The notes: a model not told the origin generated them from the letters alone. A stretch of DNA of 52,943 bases from Oscillospiraceae bacterium (GCA_017524845.1 JAFXUU010000104.1:1-52943), one strand, 5' to 3'; counted from the stretch's first letter, positions 1 to 8,229 are shown. Program-made: numbers and translations.

Positions 1-960
1 GACACTGGCCGCCCCGCAGCCGGTAGCCGTGACGTCGGCGCGGCCCACCCATCCGCCGGAGCCGGTCGTGCGGTAAACCTTGTACTTCGTGGCTCCGGAG
101 ACGGCGTTCCAGGTGACGGTGATGCCGCCGGCAGAGGCGGAAGCCCCCTTCAGCACCGGCGCGCCGAAGACGGCGACGGCCCTGGCGGAGACGCCCTTCG
201 TGTCGAAGGAGCTCCACCTGCTGCCGTTCCAGGCTTTCACGGTGTAGGTGTAGGTCGTGCCCTCCGCGACGTTGGCGTCCGTGTAGCCGGTAGCCGTGAC
301 GTCGGCGAGGCCGACCCATCCGCCGGAGCCGGTCTTGCGGTAGATCTTGTACTTCGTGGCCCCGGAGACGGCGTTCCAGGTGACGGTGATGCCGTTGTCG
401 GCGGCGGAAGCGCCCTTCAGCACCGGCGCGCCGAAGATGGCGACGGCCCTGGCGGAGACGCCCTTCGTGTCGAAATCGCTCCAGATGCTGCCGTTATACG
501 CCTTCACGGTGTAGGTGTAGGCGGTGCCCTCCACGACGTTGGTGTCCACATAGCTGGTGCCCGCGACGTCGGCGAGGCCGGTCCAGCTGCCGGAGCCGGA
601 CTTGCGGTAGACCTTGTACTTCGTGGCCCCGGAGACGGCGTTCCAGGCGACGGTGATGCCGTTCACCCCCGCGGAGGCGCTTTTCAGCGTCGGCGCCGGG
701 AAGACGGCGACGGCCCTGGCGGAGACGCCCTTCGTGTCGAAATTGCTCCATTCGCTGCCGTCATACGCCTTCACGGTGTAGGTGTAGGTGGCGCCCTCCT
801 TCACGGCGGCGTCCACATAGCGCGTGTCGGTGACGTCGGCAAGGGCGACCCAGTCGGAGGAGCCGGACTTGCGGTAGACCTTGTATTTCGCGGCGTTGAG
901 GGTCTCGTACCAGGCGACGGTGATGCCGTTGACGCCGGCCTTGGCGGAGACCATCAGCGG
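1..960 (-). repeat. Tandem 267-bp fibronectin-III-encoding repeats
   Basis: Four FnIII-like units are visible; the leftmost is cut by the window edge. A recurring landmark (gtcgaa, encoding FDTK on the - strand) falls at 202, 469 and 736, exactly 267 bp apart, which matches 89 residues per unit. The rightmost unit (about 735-975) is the most diverged and the inner ones are closer to each other. This is an intragenic coding repeat, not a CRISPR array. Confidence 0.8.
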
Positions 961-2520
961 GGCGGTGAAAATGGCCGTCATGGCAACCGTGTTCGACTGC
1001 ACCTTTTCATCGAAGTCGTCGGTGATCACGCAGTAGAGCTTCGTGCCGCTGGTGTCCTCCGTCAGCCTCAGGGTGCAGACGGCCGTGGTGGAGGCGTGCT
1101 TCACGAACCTGGAGCTGTCGGGCGCTTTCACGTACCACGCGTAGCTGAGATTGTTCCCCGACGCGACCACGGTGAAATCCACGGAGCTGCCCAGCGCGCC
1201 CTGGAAGCTCTTGGGCTGGGTGGTGATCTTCAGCTCGTCGGAACCCGCTTCGGAGGAATTGACGTGCAGGCTGGCGTTGCGGGTGAGGGTCCAGTTCCCG
1301 TCGTCGACGGTGATGGCCCGCCACTGGGACTGGCTGCCGCCGTAATAAACGTCCTTCAGAGGGCAGCCCAGGAAAGCGTTGTACCGGATGATGGTGACGC
1401 TGGTGGGAATGCTGATGGTATACAGCTGGGAGCAGAGATGGAAGGCATAGTCGTCGATGTACTTCACGCCCGAGGGGATGGCGTATTCGTTCAGCCCCTT
1501 GCCCGGGCACAGGAGCAGCGTCGCCCGGTTCTTGGAGAAGAGGACGCCGCCTCTGCTGCAGTAGGCGGTATTGTCGCTGTCCACGTCGATGGACGTCAGG
1601 GAGCTGCAGCCGTAGAAGGCGAGATCGCCGATGCTGGTGACGCTGTCGGGGATCGTGATCTCGCTCAGATAGATGCAGGAGGCAAAGGCATAGGAGCCGA
1701 TGGTCCGGACGCTTCTGGGGATCGAATAGACGTCGTCCCAGTAGTTCCCGGGGCAGGCGATCAGCTGGGTGGCGTCCTTGTTGAAGAGCACGCCGTCCTT
1801 GCTGCAGTAGGCGGAGTTGGAATTGCTCACGAGGATCGATTCCAGCTTGGTGCATTCATAAAACGCCTGGAGGCCGATGGTCGTGACGGAGGAGGGAATG
1901 GCGACCTCCGTCAGCTCCCTGCAGCAGTAAAACGCCTTTGCGCGGATGGCGGTCACGCCGTCGGGGACCGTGAATTCGCCCGTCCGACCTTCGGGGTAGA
2001 GGATCAGCGTGGTGCCGCGGCGGTTGTAGAGGACGCCCTCCATGCTTTTGAAGCTGCTGTTTTCCTCGTCCACGAGGATGTTTTTGATCCCGGTGTCGAG
2101 GAAGGCCGATTCGTCGATGCTCGAGACGGAGGCGGGGATCCTGATCTTCCGCAGGGCGCAGGACATGAAAGCGTACGCGCCGATGGATTCCAGGGTGTCC
2201 GGCAGGGATACGGACGAAAGCTGATAGCAATCGCTGAAAGCGTTTTCACAGATGCTGGTGACGCCCTCGCTGACCACCACCTCCAGGATATCTCCCTCGT
2301 AGCCGTGCCAGGGAGCGATCCCGGCGCTGATGTCCTCCGACATATCGCCCTTGCCGGAGATCGTCAGCACCCCGTCGCTGCTCAGGGACCAGTTGAGATT
2401 GCTCCCGTATCTGCCGCTGGCGATGCTCCAGCCCGCGGCTGAGGCTCCGCCGGGCAGCAGAGCCAGGAGAAGTACCAGGGCCAGCGCAAGGGAAGCCAGC
2501 CGTTTCGTTTTTCCGCCCAT
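1..2520 (-). CDS. BspA-like LRR / Ig-like / fibronectin-III secreted protein, 3' end cut by window edge
   Basis: The reading frame opens at ATG 2520 and stays open for 840 codons to the window edge, so the C-terminus is missing. Residues 1-28 form a Sec signal peptide: basic start, Leu/Ala-rich core, and an ASA-type end. About residues 70-400 are BspA-type (LRR_5) repeats with the cadence 'SVTSIGDLAFYGCSSLT', broken by 'GVLFNK' type inserts. About 429-515 is an Ig-like domain containing 'SYAWYVKAP'. From about 516 come fibronectin-III-like units of 89 residues (267 bp), each with 'YTYTVKA' and 'GITVTWNAVSGATKYK'. Known BspA family members are secreted or surface adhesins; binding here is inferred. 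No anchor motif is visible in the part present. A consensus promoter and AAGGAG ribosome-binding site precede the start. The gene is paralogous to the one at 2669-5647. Confidence 0.88.
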   Translation of the reverse strand, partial: MGGKTKRLASLALALVLLLALLPGGASAAGWSIASGRYGSNLNWSLSSDGVLTISGKGDMSEDISAGIAPWHGYEGDILEVVVSEGVTSICENAFSDCYQLSSVSLPDTLESIGAYAFMSCALRKIRIPASVSSIDESAFLDTGIKNILVDEENSSFKSMEGVLYNRRGTTLILYPEGRTGEFTVPDGVTAIRAKAFYCCRELTEVAIPSSVTTIGLQAFYECTKLESILVSNSNSAYCSKDGVLFNKDATQLIACPGNYWDDVYSIPRSVRTIGSYAFASCIYLSEITIPDSVTSIGDLAFYGCSSLTSIDVDSDNTAYCSRGGVLFSKNRATLLLCPGKGLNEYAIPSGVKYIDDYAFHLCSQLYTISIPTSVTIIRYNAFLGCPLKDVYYGGSQSQWRAITVDDGNWTLTRNASLHVNSSEAGSDELKITTQPKSFQGALGSSVDFTVVASGNNLSYAWYVKAPDSSRFVKHASTTAVCTLRLTEDTSGTKLYCVITDDFDEKVQSNTVAMTAIFTAPLMVSAKAGVNGITVAWYETLNAAKYKVYRKSGSSDWVALADVTDTRYVDAAVKEGATYTYTVKAYDGSEWSNFDTKGVSARAVAVFPAPTLKSASAGVNGITVAWNAVSGATKYKVYRKSGSGSWTGLADVAGTSYVDTNVVEGTAYTYTVKAYNGSIWSDFDTKGVSARAVAIFGAPVLKGASAADNGITVTWNAVSGATKYKIYRKTGSGGWVGLADVTATGYTDANVAEGTTYTYTVKAWNGSRWSSFDTKGVSARAVAVFGAPVLKGASASAGGITVTWNAVSGATKYKVYRTTGSGGWVGRADVTATGCGAASV

Positions 2521-2528
2521 GACAATTG

Positions 2529-2580
2529 CTCCTTTTTCATGATTTGCCCCTATTATATAAGAGACCGCGAAATCTGACAA
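2529..2580 (-). promoter_or_regulatory. Promoter and RBS of the first BspA-like gene
   Basis: On the - strand, TTGTCA (2575-2580) and TATAAT (2552-2557) are separated by exactly 17 bp. AAGGAG (2529-2534) lies 8 bases before the ATG at 2520. This is a textbook sigma-A promoter. The context GGCTTGTCAGA is shared with the promoter of the paralogue at 5647. Confidence 0.8.
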
Positions 2581-2621
2581 GCCTTTCGGCATGAGAAAAG
2601 CAGGAAAGACGCGAAAACGCA

Positions 2622-2650
2622 GCCGCCGCAGGCAGAAAAGCCCCGGCGGC
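2622..2650 (-). terminator. Weak hairpin terminator downstream of the second BspA-like gene
   Basis: GCCGCCG (2622-2628) pairs with CGGCGGC (2644-2650) just beyond the stop codon at 2669-2671. Reading on the - strand it is followed by TGCGTTTTCGCGTCTTT. The loop is long and the T-tract interrupted, so termination may be partial. The sequence is similar to the stronger hairpin at 5803-5831. Confidence 0.4.
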
Positions 2651-2668
2651 GCGTCCGATTCTTTTGTG

Positions 2669-5647
2669 TTATTCCGCAGCGGCGGAGACGCCCCCGGCGT
2701 CGAAGCCGCTCCAGGCCGCCCCGTTCCAGGCCTTCACGGTGTAGGTGTAGGCGACGCCGGAAACCACGTCGGCGTCCGTAAAGCTCGTCTCCGTCACGTC
2801 TCCGAGACCGATCCAGCCGCTGTCGGTCTTCCGGTAGACCCGGTAGCTTTTGGCGCCGGAGACGGCGTTCCAGGTGACGGTGATGCCGTTCGTGCCCGCA
2901 GCCGCGCTCTTCAGCACCGGCGCGCCGAAGGCGTCTTTGGCGGTGGCGGAGACGCCCTTGGCGTCGAAGCCGCTCCAGGCCGAGCCGTTGTACGCCTTCA
3001 CGGTGTAGGTATAAGTCGTGCCGGAAACCACGTCGGCGTCCGTAAAGCTCGTCTCCGTCACGTCTCCGAGACCGAGCCAGCCGCTGTCGGTCTTCCGGTA
3101 GACGCGGTAGACGGTCGCGCCGGAGACGGCGTTCCAGGTGACGGTGATGCCGTTCGTGCCCGCAGCCGCGCTCTTCAGCACGGGCGCGCCGAAGGCGTCC
3201 TTCGCCGTGGCGGAGACGCCCTTGGCGTCGAAGCCGCTCCAGGCCGAGCCGTTGTACGCCTTCACGGTGTAGGTATAGGTGACGCCGGAGGCGACGGCGG
3301 CGTCCGTAAAGCTCGTCCCCGTCACGTCTCCGAGACCGAGCCAGCCGCTGTCGGTCTTCCGGTAGACCCGGTAGCTCACCGCGCCGGAGACCTCGCTCCA
3401 GGAGACGGTGACGCCGTCCGTCCCCGCCGCCGCACCCGTCAGCACCGGGGCGGTGAAGACGTCCCGCACCGTAACGGTGATCCCGGCGGGATCAAAGCCG
3501 CTCCACTCCGTTCCGTTCCAGGCCTTCACGGTGTAGGTGTAAGCGGCGCCGGGAGCGACGTCTGTGTCCGTATAGCCCGTCCCCGTTACGTCCCCGAGAC
3601 CGACCCAGCCGCCGGAGCCGTTCCTGCGGTAGACCCGATATCTCACCGCGCCGGAGACTTCGCCCCAGGAGACGGTGACGCCATTCGTCCCCGCCGCCGC
3701 GCTTTTCAGCGCGGGCGTACCGAAGGCGGGAGCCTCGATGGTCATGGTCACGGTGTCCGACTGCACCGTGTTCCCCATGGCGTCGGTGACGATGCAGTAG
3801 ATCTGCCGACCGTTTTTGGCTTCCGTGAGGACCGTGCTGTATGAGGGGCTTGTGACTTTGGATTTCGAAAACTCCTCCGCGCCGGGGTTTTTTACGTACC
3901 ACTGGTAGCTCAGGTCCTCGCCCTGGGCCTTCAGGCTGAAATATGCCCTGCCGCCCTCCGGGGCTGCACAGTTCGCCGGCTGCTTCGTGATCCGCAGCGG
4001 CGTGAGGCAGAGCAGCTCGGTCCTCCGCAGACACTCGTTGCCAGACGCCATGGAGATGGAGAACCATTCCTGTGTGGTGCCGACGAAATATACGTCGGCC
4101 AGAGAGAGGCAGTTCTGGAACGCCCGAGCGCCGACGCTCGTTACGCTGTTCGGGATGATTATGCTTGTCAAATCGCTGCAGCCGATGAACGCGCCCTCGC
4201 CGATCTCGCGGATATTGTCCCGAAGGACAACGTCGATCAGACCGGTGCAGTGGGAAAACGCATAGTTTCCGATCCTCGTGATGCTGCCCGGAACGGTCAC
4301 CCTCGTCAGAGAGCTGCACTCGGCAAACGCATGGCTCCCGAGGCGCGTCACACTGTCCGGGATGTTCACCTCCGCGAGGGCCGAGCACCCGGAAAAGGCA
4401 TCTGATCCGATGCTCGTCACGCTGTTCGGGATAGTCATGTCCGTGAGTGCCTTGCAGCCGGAAAACACTCGTTCCCCGATGGCGGTCACGCTGTCCGGAA
4501 TGGTCACGCCCGTGAGCGCCTTGCAGCCGGAAAACGCAGCCGGACCGAAATCCGTCACCCCGTCGGGGATCGCGTAAGCCCCGCTCCGGCCCCGGGGAAA
4601 TTGGATCAAGGTCGTGCCGCTCTTGTTGAAAAGTACGCCGTCGATGTCTCTGAAGTATGGGTTGGACGCCGCCACCGTTATGTGCGTCATTGCGCCGCAG
4701 CCGGCAAACGGAGCTTCGACGATGTTCTTCAGCCCGCTGCCGAGTACCGCGCCCGTGAGCGCGCTGCAGCCGGAAAACGCAGCCACGCCGATGCTCGTTA
4801 CGCTGTCCGGAACGGCGACGAAGGTGAGGCTCCTGCAGTCGCCGAAGGCGAATTCCCCGATGGTCGTTACGCTGTTCCCGATAGTCAGCTCCGTCATCGC
4901 GCCGCAGCTGAAGAACGCCTTATCTTCCACGGTCGTCACGCTGTCCGGAATGCTCGCGCCTTTGAGTGCGCGGCAGTCGTAAAACGCGCTGCAGCCGATG
5001 GTCGTCACGCCGTCCGGGATGGTCACGCCCGTGAGAGAGAAACAGCCGCGAAACGCTTCCGGGCGGATATCCGTTACCCCCTCCGGGATCGAGTAAGCCC
5101 CGCTCCTGCCGCCGGGAAACTGGATCAGAGCCGTGCCGCTTTTGTCGAAAAGCACGCCTTCGACGGCCGTGAACGCCGGATTCGCTTCCTCCGCTTTGAT
5201 GTCCGTCAGCCTGCGGCAGGAGGCAAACGGGCCGTCCCCCAGCCGCGTCACGGTGGCCGGGACCGTGATCTCCGTCAGCGAGTCGCAGTTGAAAAACGCG
5301 TTGTCCCCGATGCTCGTCACGCTGGCCGGGATCGTGATGCGCTGCAGGGCCGTGCAGCCGTAAAACGCCCGGTTCCCGATGCCCGTCACGCCTTCGGCGA
5401 TGACGATCTCTGTGATGATCATTTGGTTGCCGTACCAGGAGGCGTATTCGGCATTCCGGGGATAATCGTACATCGCCCCCGTGCCGGAGATCGTCAGCAG
5501 CCCGCCGTGGTACAGCACCCAGCTGAGATCGTCCCCGCATTCGCCGGATAAGAACACATCCTCCGCCAGCGCTCCGCCGGGCAGCAGGGCCAGCAGCAGG
5601 ACCAGCGCCAGGACCAGGGAAAGCAGCCGTTTTGTTTTTCCGCTCAT
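2669..5647 (-). CDS. BspA-like LRR / Ig-like / fibronectin-III secreted protein (complete)
   Basis: 992 residues. Residues 1-28 are a signal peptide (basic start, long Leu/Ala core, ending GGALA). About 85-540 are some twenty BspA/LRR_5 repeats such as 'SVTSIGSDAFSGCSALAEV', with recurrent 'GVLFNKSGTTLIQFP' modules. About 550-638 is an Ig-like domain with 'SYQWYVKNP'. About 640-992 are four FnIII-like units of 88 residues. The protein ends directly after the last FnIII unit with no LPXTG, SLH or membrane anchor, so it is either released or held non-covalently. The family is known for adhesion and host-protein binding; a specific ligand cannot be inferred. The ATG start follows an AGGGG ribosome-binding site and a TTGTCA-N17-TATGAT promoter. 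Paralogous to the genes on either side. Confidence 0.9.
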   Translation of the reverse strand: MSGKTKRLLSLVLALVLLLALLPGGALAEDVFLSGECGDDLSWVLYHGGLLTISGTGAMYDYPRNAEYASWYGNQMIITEIVIAEGVTGIGNRAFYGCTALQRITIPASVTSIGDNAFFNCDSLTEITVPATVTRLGDGPFASCRRLTDIKAEEANPAFTAVEGVLFDKSGTALIQFPGGRSGAYSIPEGVTDIRPEAFRGCFSLTGVTIPDGVTTIGCSAFYDCRALKGASIPDSVTTVEDKAFFSCGAMTELTIGNSVTTIGEFAFGDCRSLTFVAVPDSVTSIGVAAFSGCSALTGAVLGSGLKNIVEAPFAGCGAMTHITVAASNPYFRDIDGVLFNKSGTTLIQFPRGRSGAYAIPDGVTDFGPAAFSGCKALTGVTIPDSVTAIGERVFSGCKALTDMTIPNSVTSIGSDAFSGCSALAEVNIPDSVTRLGSHAFAECSSLTRVTVPGSITRIGNYAFSHCTGLIDVVLRDNIREIGEGAFIGCSDLTSIIIPNSVTSVGARAFQNCLSLADVYFVGTTQEWFSISMASGNECLRRTELLCLTPLRITKQPANCAAPEGGRAYFSLKAQGEDLSYQWYVKNPGAEEFSKSKVTSPSYSTVLTEAKNGRQIYCIVTDAMGNTVQSDTVTMTIEAPAFGTPALKSAAAGTNGVTVSWGEVSGAVRYRVYRRNGSGGWVGLGDVTGTGYTDTDVAPGAAYTYTVKAWNGTEWSGFDPAGITVTVRDVFTAPVLTGAAAGTDGVTVSWSEVSGAVSYRVYRKTDSGWLGLGDVTGTSFTDAAVASGVTYTYTVKAYNGSAWSGFDAKGVSATAKDAFGAPVLKSAAAGTNGITVTWNAVSGATVYRVYRKTDSGWLGLGDVTETSFTDADVVSGTTYTYTVKAYNGSAWSGFDAKGVSATAKDAFGAPVLKSAAAGTNGITVTWNAVSGAKSYRVYRKTDSGWIGLGDVTETSFTDADVVSGVAYTYTVKAWNGAAWSGFDAGGVSAAAE
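2690..3720 (-). repeat. Tandem 264-bp fibronectin-III-encoding repeats, two nearly identical
   Basis: The landmark cgtcgaagccgctccaggc recurs at about 2699, 2963 and 3227, exactly 264 bp apart, matching 88-residue FnIII units. The units around 2700-3220 are almost identical at the base level, including synonymous positions, which suggests recent duplication or gene conversion. The fourth unit (about 3480-3720) is more diverged. Confidence 0.8.
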
Positions 5648-5656
5648 GTGAACTGC

Positions 5657-5715
5657 CCCTTTTCAGAATGCGTAAATTTATATAACATCATATCAAAACA
5701 GAAGCTGTCTGACAA
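5657..5715 (-). promoter_or_regulatory. Promoter of the complete BspA-like gene
   Basis: On the - strand, TTGTCA (5710-5715) and TATGAT (5687-5692) are 17 bp apart, upstream of an AGGGG ribosome-binding site (about 5657-5661) and ATG 5647. The flanks GGGCTTGTCAGA match the promoter of the downstream paralogue (2575-2580), so promoter and gene appear to have been duplicated together. Confidence 0.75.
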
Positions 5716-5774
5716 GCCCTTCCCCGGGAGAGCGGCAGCCGCCGTCCCCCGCAGGGCGGCTGACGGATGAGAGC
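5716..5774. repeat. Degenerate copy of a GC-rich palindromic intergenic repeat
   Basis: The block starts with CCCTTCCCCGGGAG and ends with GGGCGGCTGACGGATGAGAG. This is the same order of motifs as the left arm of the better preserved element at 8051-8172 (CCTTCCCC ... GGGGCGGCTGAGGG). It is non-coding and lies between the second BspA gene's promoter and the remnant gene's terminator. It probably belongs to a dispersed repeat family; only one arm is recognisable. Confidence 0.4.
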
Positions 5775-5802
5775 CTGTCCCCGCCGATCCCGCAGAAACG
5801 CA

Positions 5803-5840
5803 GCCGCCGCGGGCAGTCTGCCCGCGGCGGCGTGTGGTTT
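5803..5840 (-). terminator. Hairpin terminator downstream of the BspA remnant
   Basis: A perfect 13-bp stem, GCCGCCGCGGGCA (5803-5815) with TGCCCGCGGCGGC (5819-5831), has a 3-base loop. Read on the - strand it lies just after the stop codon at 5854-5856 and is followed by TGCGTTTCTGC. The long stem makes it convincing despite the short T-run. Confidence 0.6.
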
Positions 5841-5853
5841 CAGTTCATTTGTG

Positions 5854-6303
5854 TCATTTCGCTGTGGCGGAAACGCCCGCCGCGTCGAAGCCGCTCCAGG
5901 TCGAGCCGTTGTACGCTTTCACGGTGTAGGTATAAGTCGTGCCGGAGGTGACGGCGGCGTCCGTGTAGCTCAGGCCCGTCACGTCTCCCTGGCTGGTCCA
6001 GCCGCCGGAGCCGGTTTTGCGGTATACGCGATACTTCGTAGCTCCCTCCACCGCGTTCCAGGTCACGGTGATGCCGTTGGGCCCGGCGGAAGCCCCCGTC
6101 AGCACCGGCGCAGCCGGCCCTGCCGCGATGGTCATGGTCACGGTATCCGTCTGCACGGTGCTGCCATAAGCGTCCGTCACGATGCAGTAAGCCTGATTTC
6201 CGTTCCGCGCCGCCGTCAGCTCCACGCTGTAGGTAGCGGTGGTGATGCTGGATTTGGAGAACCTTGTTGCCGAGGGCTTCTTTACATACCAAATGTATAC
6301 GAA
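5854..6303 (-). pseudogene. 5'-truncated remnant of a BspA-like / FnIII gene
   Basis: On the - strand the frame encodes the second half of an Ig-like domain ('WYVKKPSATRFSKSS', then 'AYCIVTDAYGSTVQTD'), one FnIII unit ('GITVTWNAVEGATKYR', 'YTYTVKAYNGS'), and a normal TGA stop at 5854-5856. It aligns with the C-terminal region of the complete paralogue. Homology stops at about 6300, just before the Ig tryptophan, and an in-frame TAA lies at 6328-6330. Signal peptide, LRR region and promoter are all absent. The 123-codon frame from ATG 6225 has no convincing ribosome-binding site. I read this as a gene whose 5' part was deleted or replaced, not as an expressed small protein. Confidence 0.7.
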
Positions 6304-6388
6304 GAAAGGACGGATGGCAAGGACTTTTTAACAAAAAGTGGGGGAAACCCTCCGTCCGACGTATCCGGGAAAAAGATGTCGGGAAAAA

Positions 6389-6416
6389 TTGACAAACGCC
6401 CGGGATGGAATATAAT
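6389..6416 (+). promoter_or_regulatory. Consensus sigma-A promoter of the FAD oxidoreductase gene
   Basis: TTGACA (6389-6394), 16 bp, TATAAT (6411-6416). Both hexamers are perfect consensus. The leader from about 6423 to 6517 is GC-rich and ends in AGGAAAGG (6501-6508) before ATG 6518. The stretch 6301-6388 holds only a short hairpin (ACTTTTT/AAAAAGT around 6324-6340) nested in GGACGGA/TCCGTCC; no gene is seen there. Confidence 0.8.
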
Positions 6417-6517
6417 AGATTCAAATACATTTAAGTATCCCGGAGGGGACGGGCACGCCGCCGGTCCCGCCGCGGGGCGCAGCCGCCGCGGAGCGCCGGG
6501 AGGAAAGGAAGCGGCAT

Positions 6518-7975
6518 ATGAGCGAAATCTATCGGGAAACACCCAATGAGCTGCCGGTCTACGGGACGTACGACATCCTGATCGTGGGCGGCGGCGCGGC
6601 GGGCCATAGCGCGGCCATCGCGGCGGCCCGGGCCAACCGGGAGGCGAAGATCCTCCTCATGGAGCGCTACGGCTACTTCGGCGGCGACGTCACCGGGGGC
6701 TACGTGCTGGTGGTGCCCTCCCTGAGCTGGAAGAACTATTCCGTGATCCGGGGCATCCAGGAGGAGTGGTTCTCCCGCCTGGACAAGTCCGCCCCGGAGG
6801 CCTATCTCAGCCCCCGGCTGGACGACGTGGGGAAGAACGACCCCATCCTCATCGGCAAGTGGGAGAAGATCCCCTTCTGCACCTCCGGCTTCGGCCCGGA
6901 GAAGGTGCTGGCCCGGGCTCCCTCCTACGATCCCCAGCAGCTGAAGATCGAGATGGACCTGATGGTGCAGGAGGAGCCCAATATCGAGGTGCTGCTCCAT
7001 TGCTGGGGCACCAAGCCCATCATGGAGGGCAAGGAGATCAAGGGCGTCATCTTCGAGAGCAAGGCGGGCCGCCAGGCCGTCTATTCGAAGATCGTCATCG
7101 ACGCCACCGGCGACGGCGACATCTATGCCCAGGCGGGCGCTCCCTTCCACGGCAAGAGCGGCATCCCCGGCGAGATGGAGCGGGACGATCAGACCGCCCT
7201 GGTGTGGCGGGCCGCGGGCGTGGACTATCTGGCCTACGCCGAGTGGCAGCGGACGAATCCCGAGGAGTCCCGGGCCTTCAGCAGCGAGCTGATGAAGGTG
7301 GCGGGCTACCGTACCATGTTCTTCCCCGCGGGCAACACCGACGTGGTCTGGTTCAACAACTGGCTCAGCGGTCGTCTCTGCATCGACCTGAAGGACATCC
7401 GGGAGACGGAGTTCGTCGTCCGCAATTCCATCCGCCGTATCCTGGATTTCTGCAGGGAGAAGTGCCCGGCCTTCAAAAACGCCTATCTGCTGGACATCGC
7501 GCCCCAGCTGGGCGTGCGCTGCTCCCGCCGTCTGGACGGCAGGGTGTACATGACCATGAAGCACATGGCCGCCAACGTGGCCTTCGACGACGTCATCGCC
7601 TGGAGCACCACCACCGGCTCCTCCGTGCCCGTGGAGATCCCCTACGGCTGCATCGTGCCCAAGGAGATCGACAACCTGCTGGCCCCCGGCCGCCACCTCT
7701 CCGCCGATCCCGACGCCATCGGCCCCCTGCAGCTGATCCCCCAGTGCGTGCAGACCGGCCAGGCCGCGGGCGTGGCCGCCGCCGTCGCCGTCAGGGACGG
7801 AACGACGACCGCCAACGTGGACATCAAAAAGGTGCAGTACATCCTTTCCCACGAGCAGGACGTGCCCCTGCCCCGGCAGGACAATACGAATCAGGCCATG
7901 GTGGCCGAGATGGAGGCCTGCAACTACGGCCGCGACAGCGAGCGCGCCAAGCGCATCCTCGCCAAAGCGGACTGA
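6518..7975 (+). CDS. FAD-dependent oxidoreductase (FAD_oxidored family)
   Basis: 485 residues, cytoplasmic. A Rossmann nucleotide-binding motif GGGAAG sits at residues 24-29 after a hydrophobic beta strand, followed by 'ILLMERYGYFGG' with the acidic ribose-binding residue. The C-terminal part carries 'LAPGRHLSADPDAIG' and 'VQTGQAAGVAAAVAV', the second FAD-contact segment typical of PF12831-type succinate dehydrogenase/fumarate reductase-like proteins. The substrate cannot be told from sequence; relatives are annotated only as FAD-dependent oxidoreductases. The gene appears monocistronic: it has its own perfect promoter upstream and a strong terminator 18 bases after the stop. ATG 6518 is chosen for its AGGAAAGG site 9 bases upstream. 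Confidence 0.87.
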   Translation: MSEIYRETPNELPVYGTYDILIVGGGAAGHSAAIAAARANREAKILLMERYGYFGGDVTGGYVLVVPSLSWKNYSVIRGIQEEWFSRLDKSAPEAYLSPRLDDVGKNDPILIGKWEKIPFCTSGFGPEKVLARAPSYDPQQLKIEMDLMVQEEPNIEVLLHCWGTKPIMEGKEIKGVIFESKAGRQAVYSKIVIDATGDGDIYAQAGAPFHGKSGIPGEMERDDQTALVWRAAGVDYLAYAEWQRTNPEESRAFSSELMKVAGYRTMFFPAGNTDVVWFNNWLSGRLCIDLKDIRETEFVVRNSIRRILDFCREKCPAFKNAYLLDIAPQLGVRCSRRLDGRVYMTMKHMAANVAFDDVIAWSTTTGSSVPVEIPYGCIVPKEIDNLLAPGRHLSADPDAIGPLQLIPQCVQTGQAAGVAAAVAVRDGTTTANVDIKKVQYILSHEQDVPLPRQDNTNQAMVAEMEACNYGRDSERAKRILAKAD

Positions 7976-7992
7976 GCAAAGAAACCGTCCCG

Positions 7993-8023
7993 CGGGCTCC
8001 GGGGAAACCCGGAGCCCGTTTTT
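7993..8023 (+). terminator. Rho-independent terminator after the FAD oxidoreductase gene
   Basis: An 11-bp perfect stem, CGGGCTCCGGG (7993-8003) with CCCGGAGCCCG (8008-8018), has a GAAA tetraloop and is followed by TTTTT (8019-8023). Confidence 0.9.
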
Positions 8024-8050
8024 CAGGCCCCCGTTCCCGCCACGCGGACT

Positions 8051-8172
8051 GCCTTCCCCTTGGGGAAGGTGCCCCGAAGGGGCGGCTGAGGGAACCCCCG
8101 TCCACCGTCCCCGCGGCAGCGGAAAAGCCGTCGTCAGCCGCCTGCGGCGACAGCTTCCCCGGAGGGGAAGCC
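8051..8172. repeat. 122-bp MITE-like palindromic intergenic repeat
   Basis: The gap 7976-8287 contains a terminator, this element and a promoter, and no gene. Two arms face each other. The left arm (8051-8092) is GCCTTCCCC / TTGGGGAAGG / TGCCCCGAAGGGGC / GGCTGAGGG. The right arm (8130-8172), read on the - strand, is GGCTTCCCC / TCCGGGGAAGC / TGTCGCCGCAGGCGGCTGACG. The arms thus form an imperfect terminal inverted repeat of about 42 bp, each with internal hairpins (CCTTCCCC/GGGGAAGG and GCCCC/GGGGC). There is no coding capacity. Related fragments are at 5716-5774 and 50723-50800. I interpret it as a non-autonomous miniature element or REP-like repeat; target-site duplications were not identifiable. 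Confidence 0.6.
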
Positions 8173-8229
8173 CGGGACGCTCCCGTCCCCGCCGCGTCCA
8201 TGCCCGCTACAGGCCCCGTTTTTTCGCCC

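Noticed and set aside
1-960. Regularly spaced repeats that could suggest a CRISPR array
   Set aside because: The 267-bp period and the in-frame FnIII translation show coding repeats; there are no 25-40 bp repeats with unique spacers.
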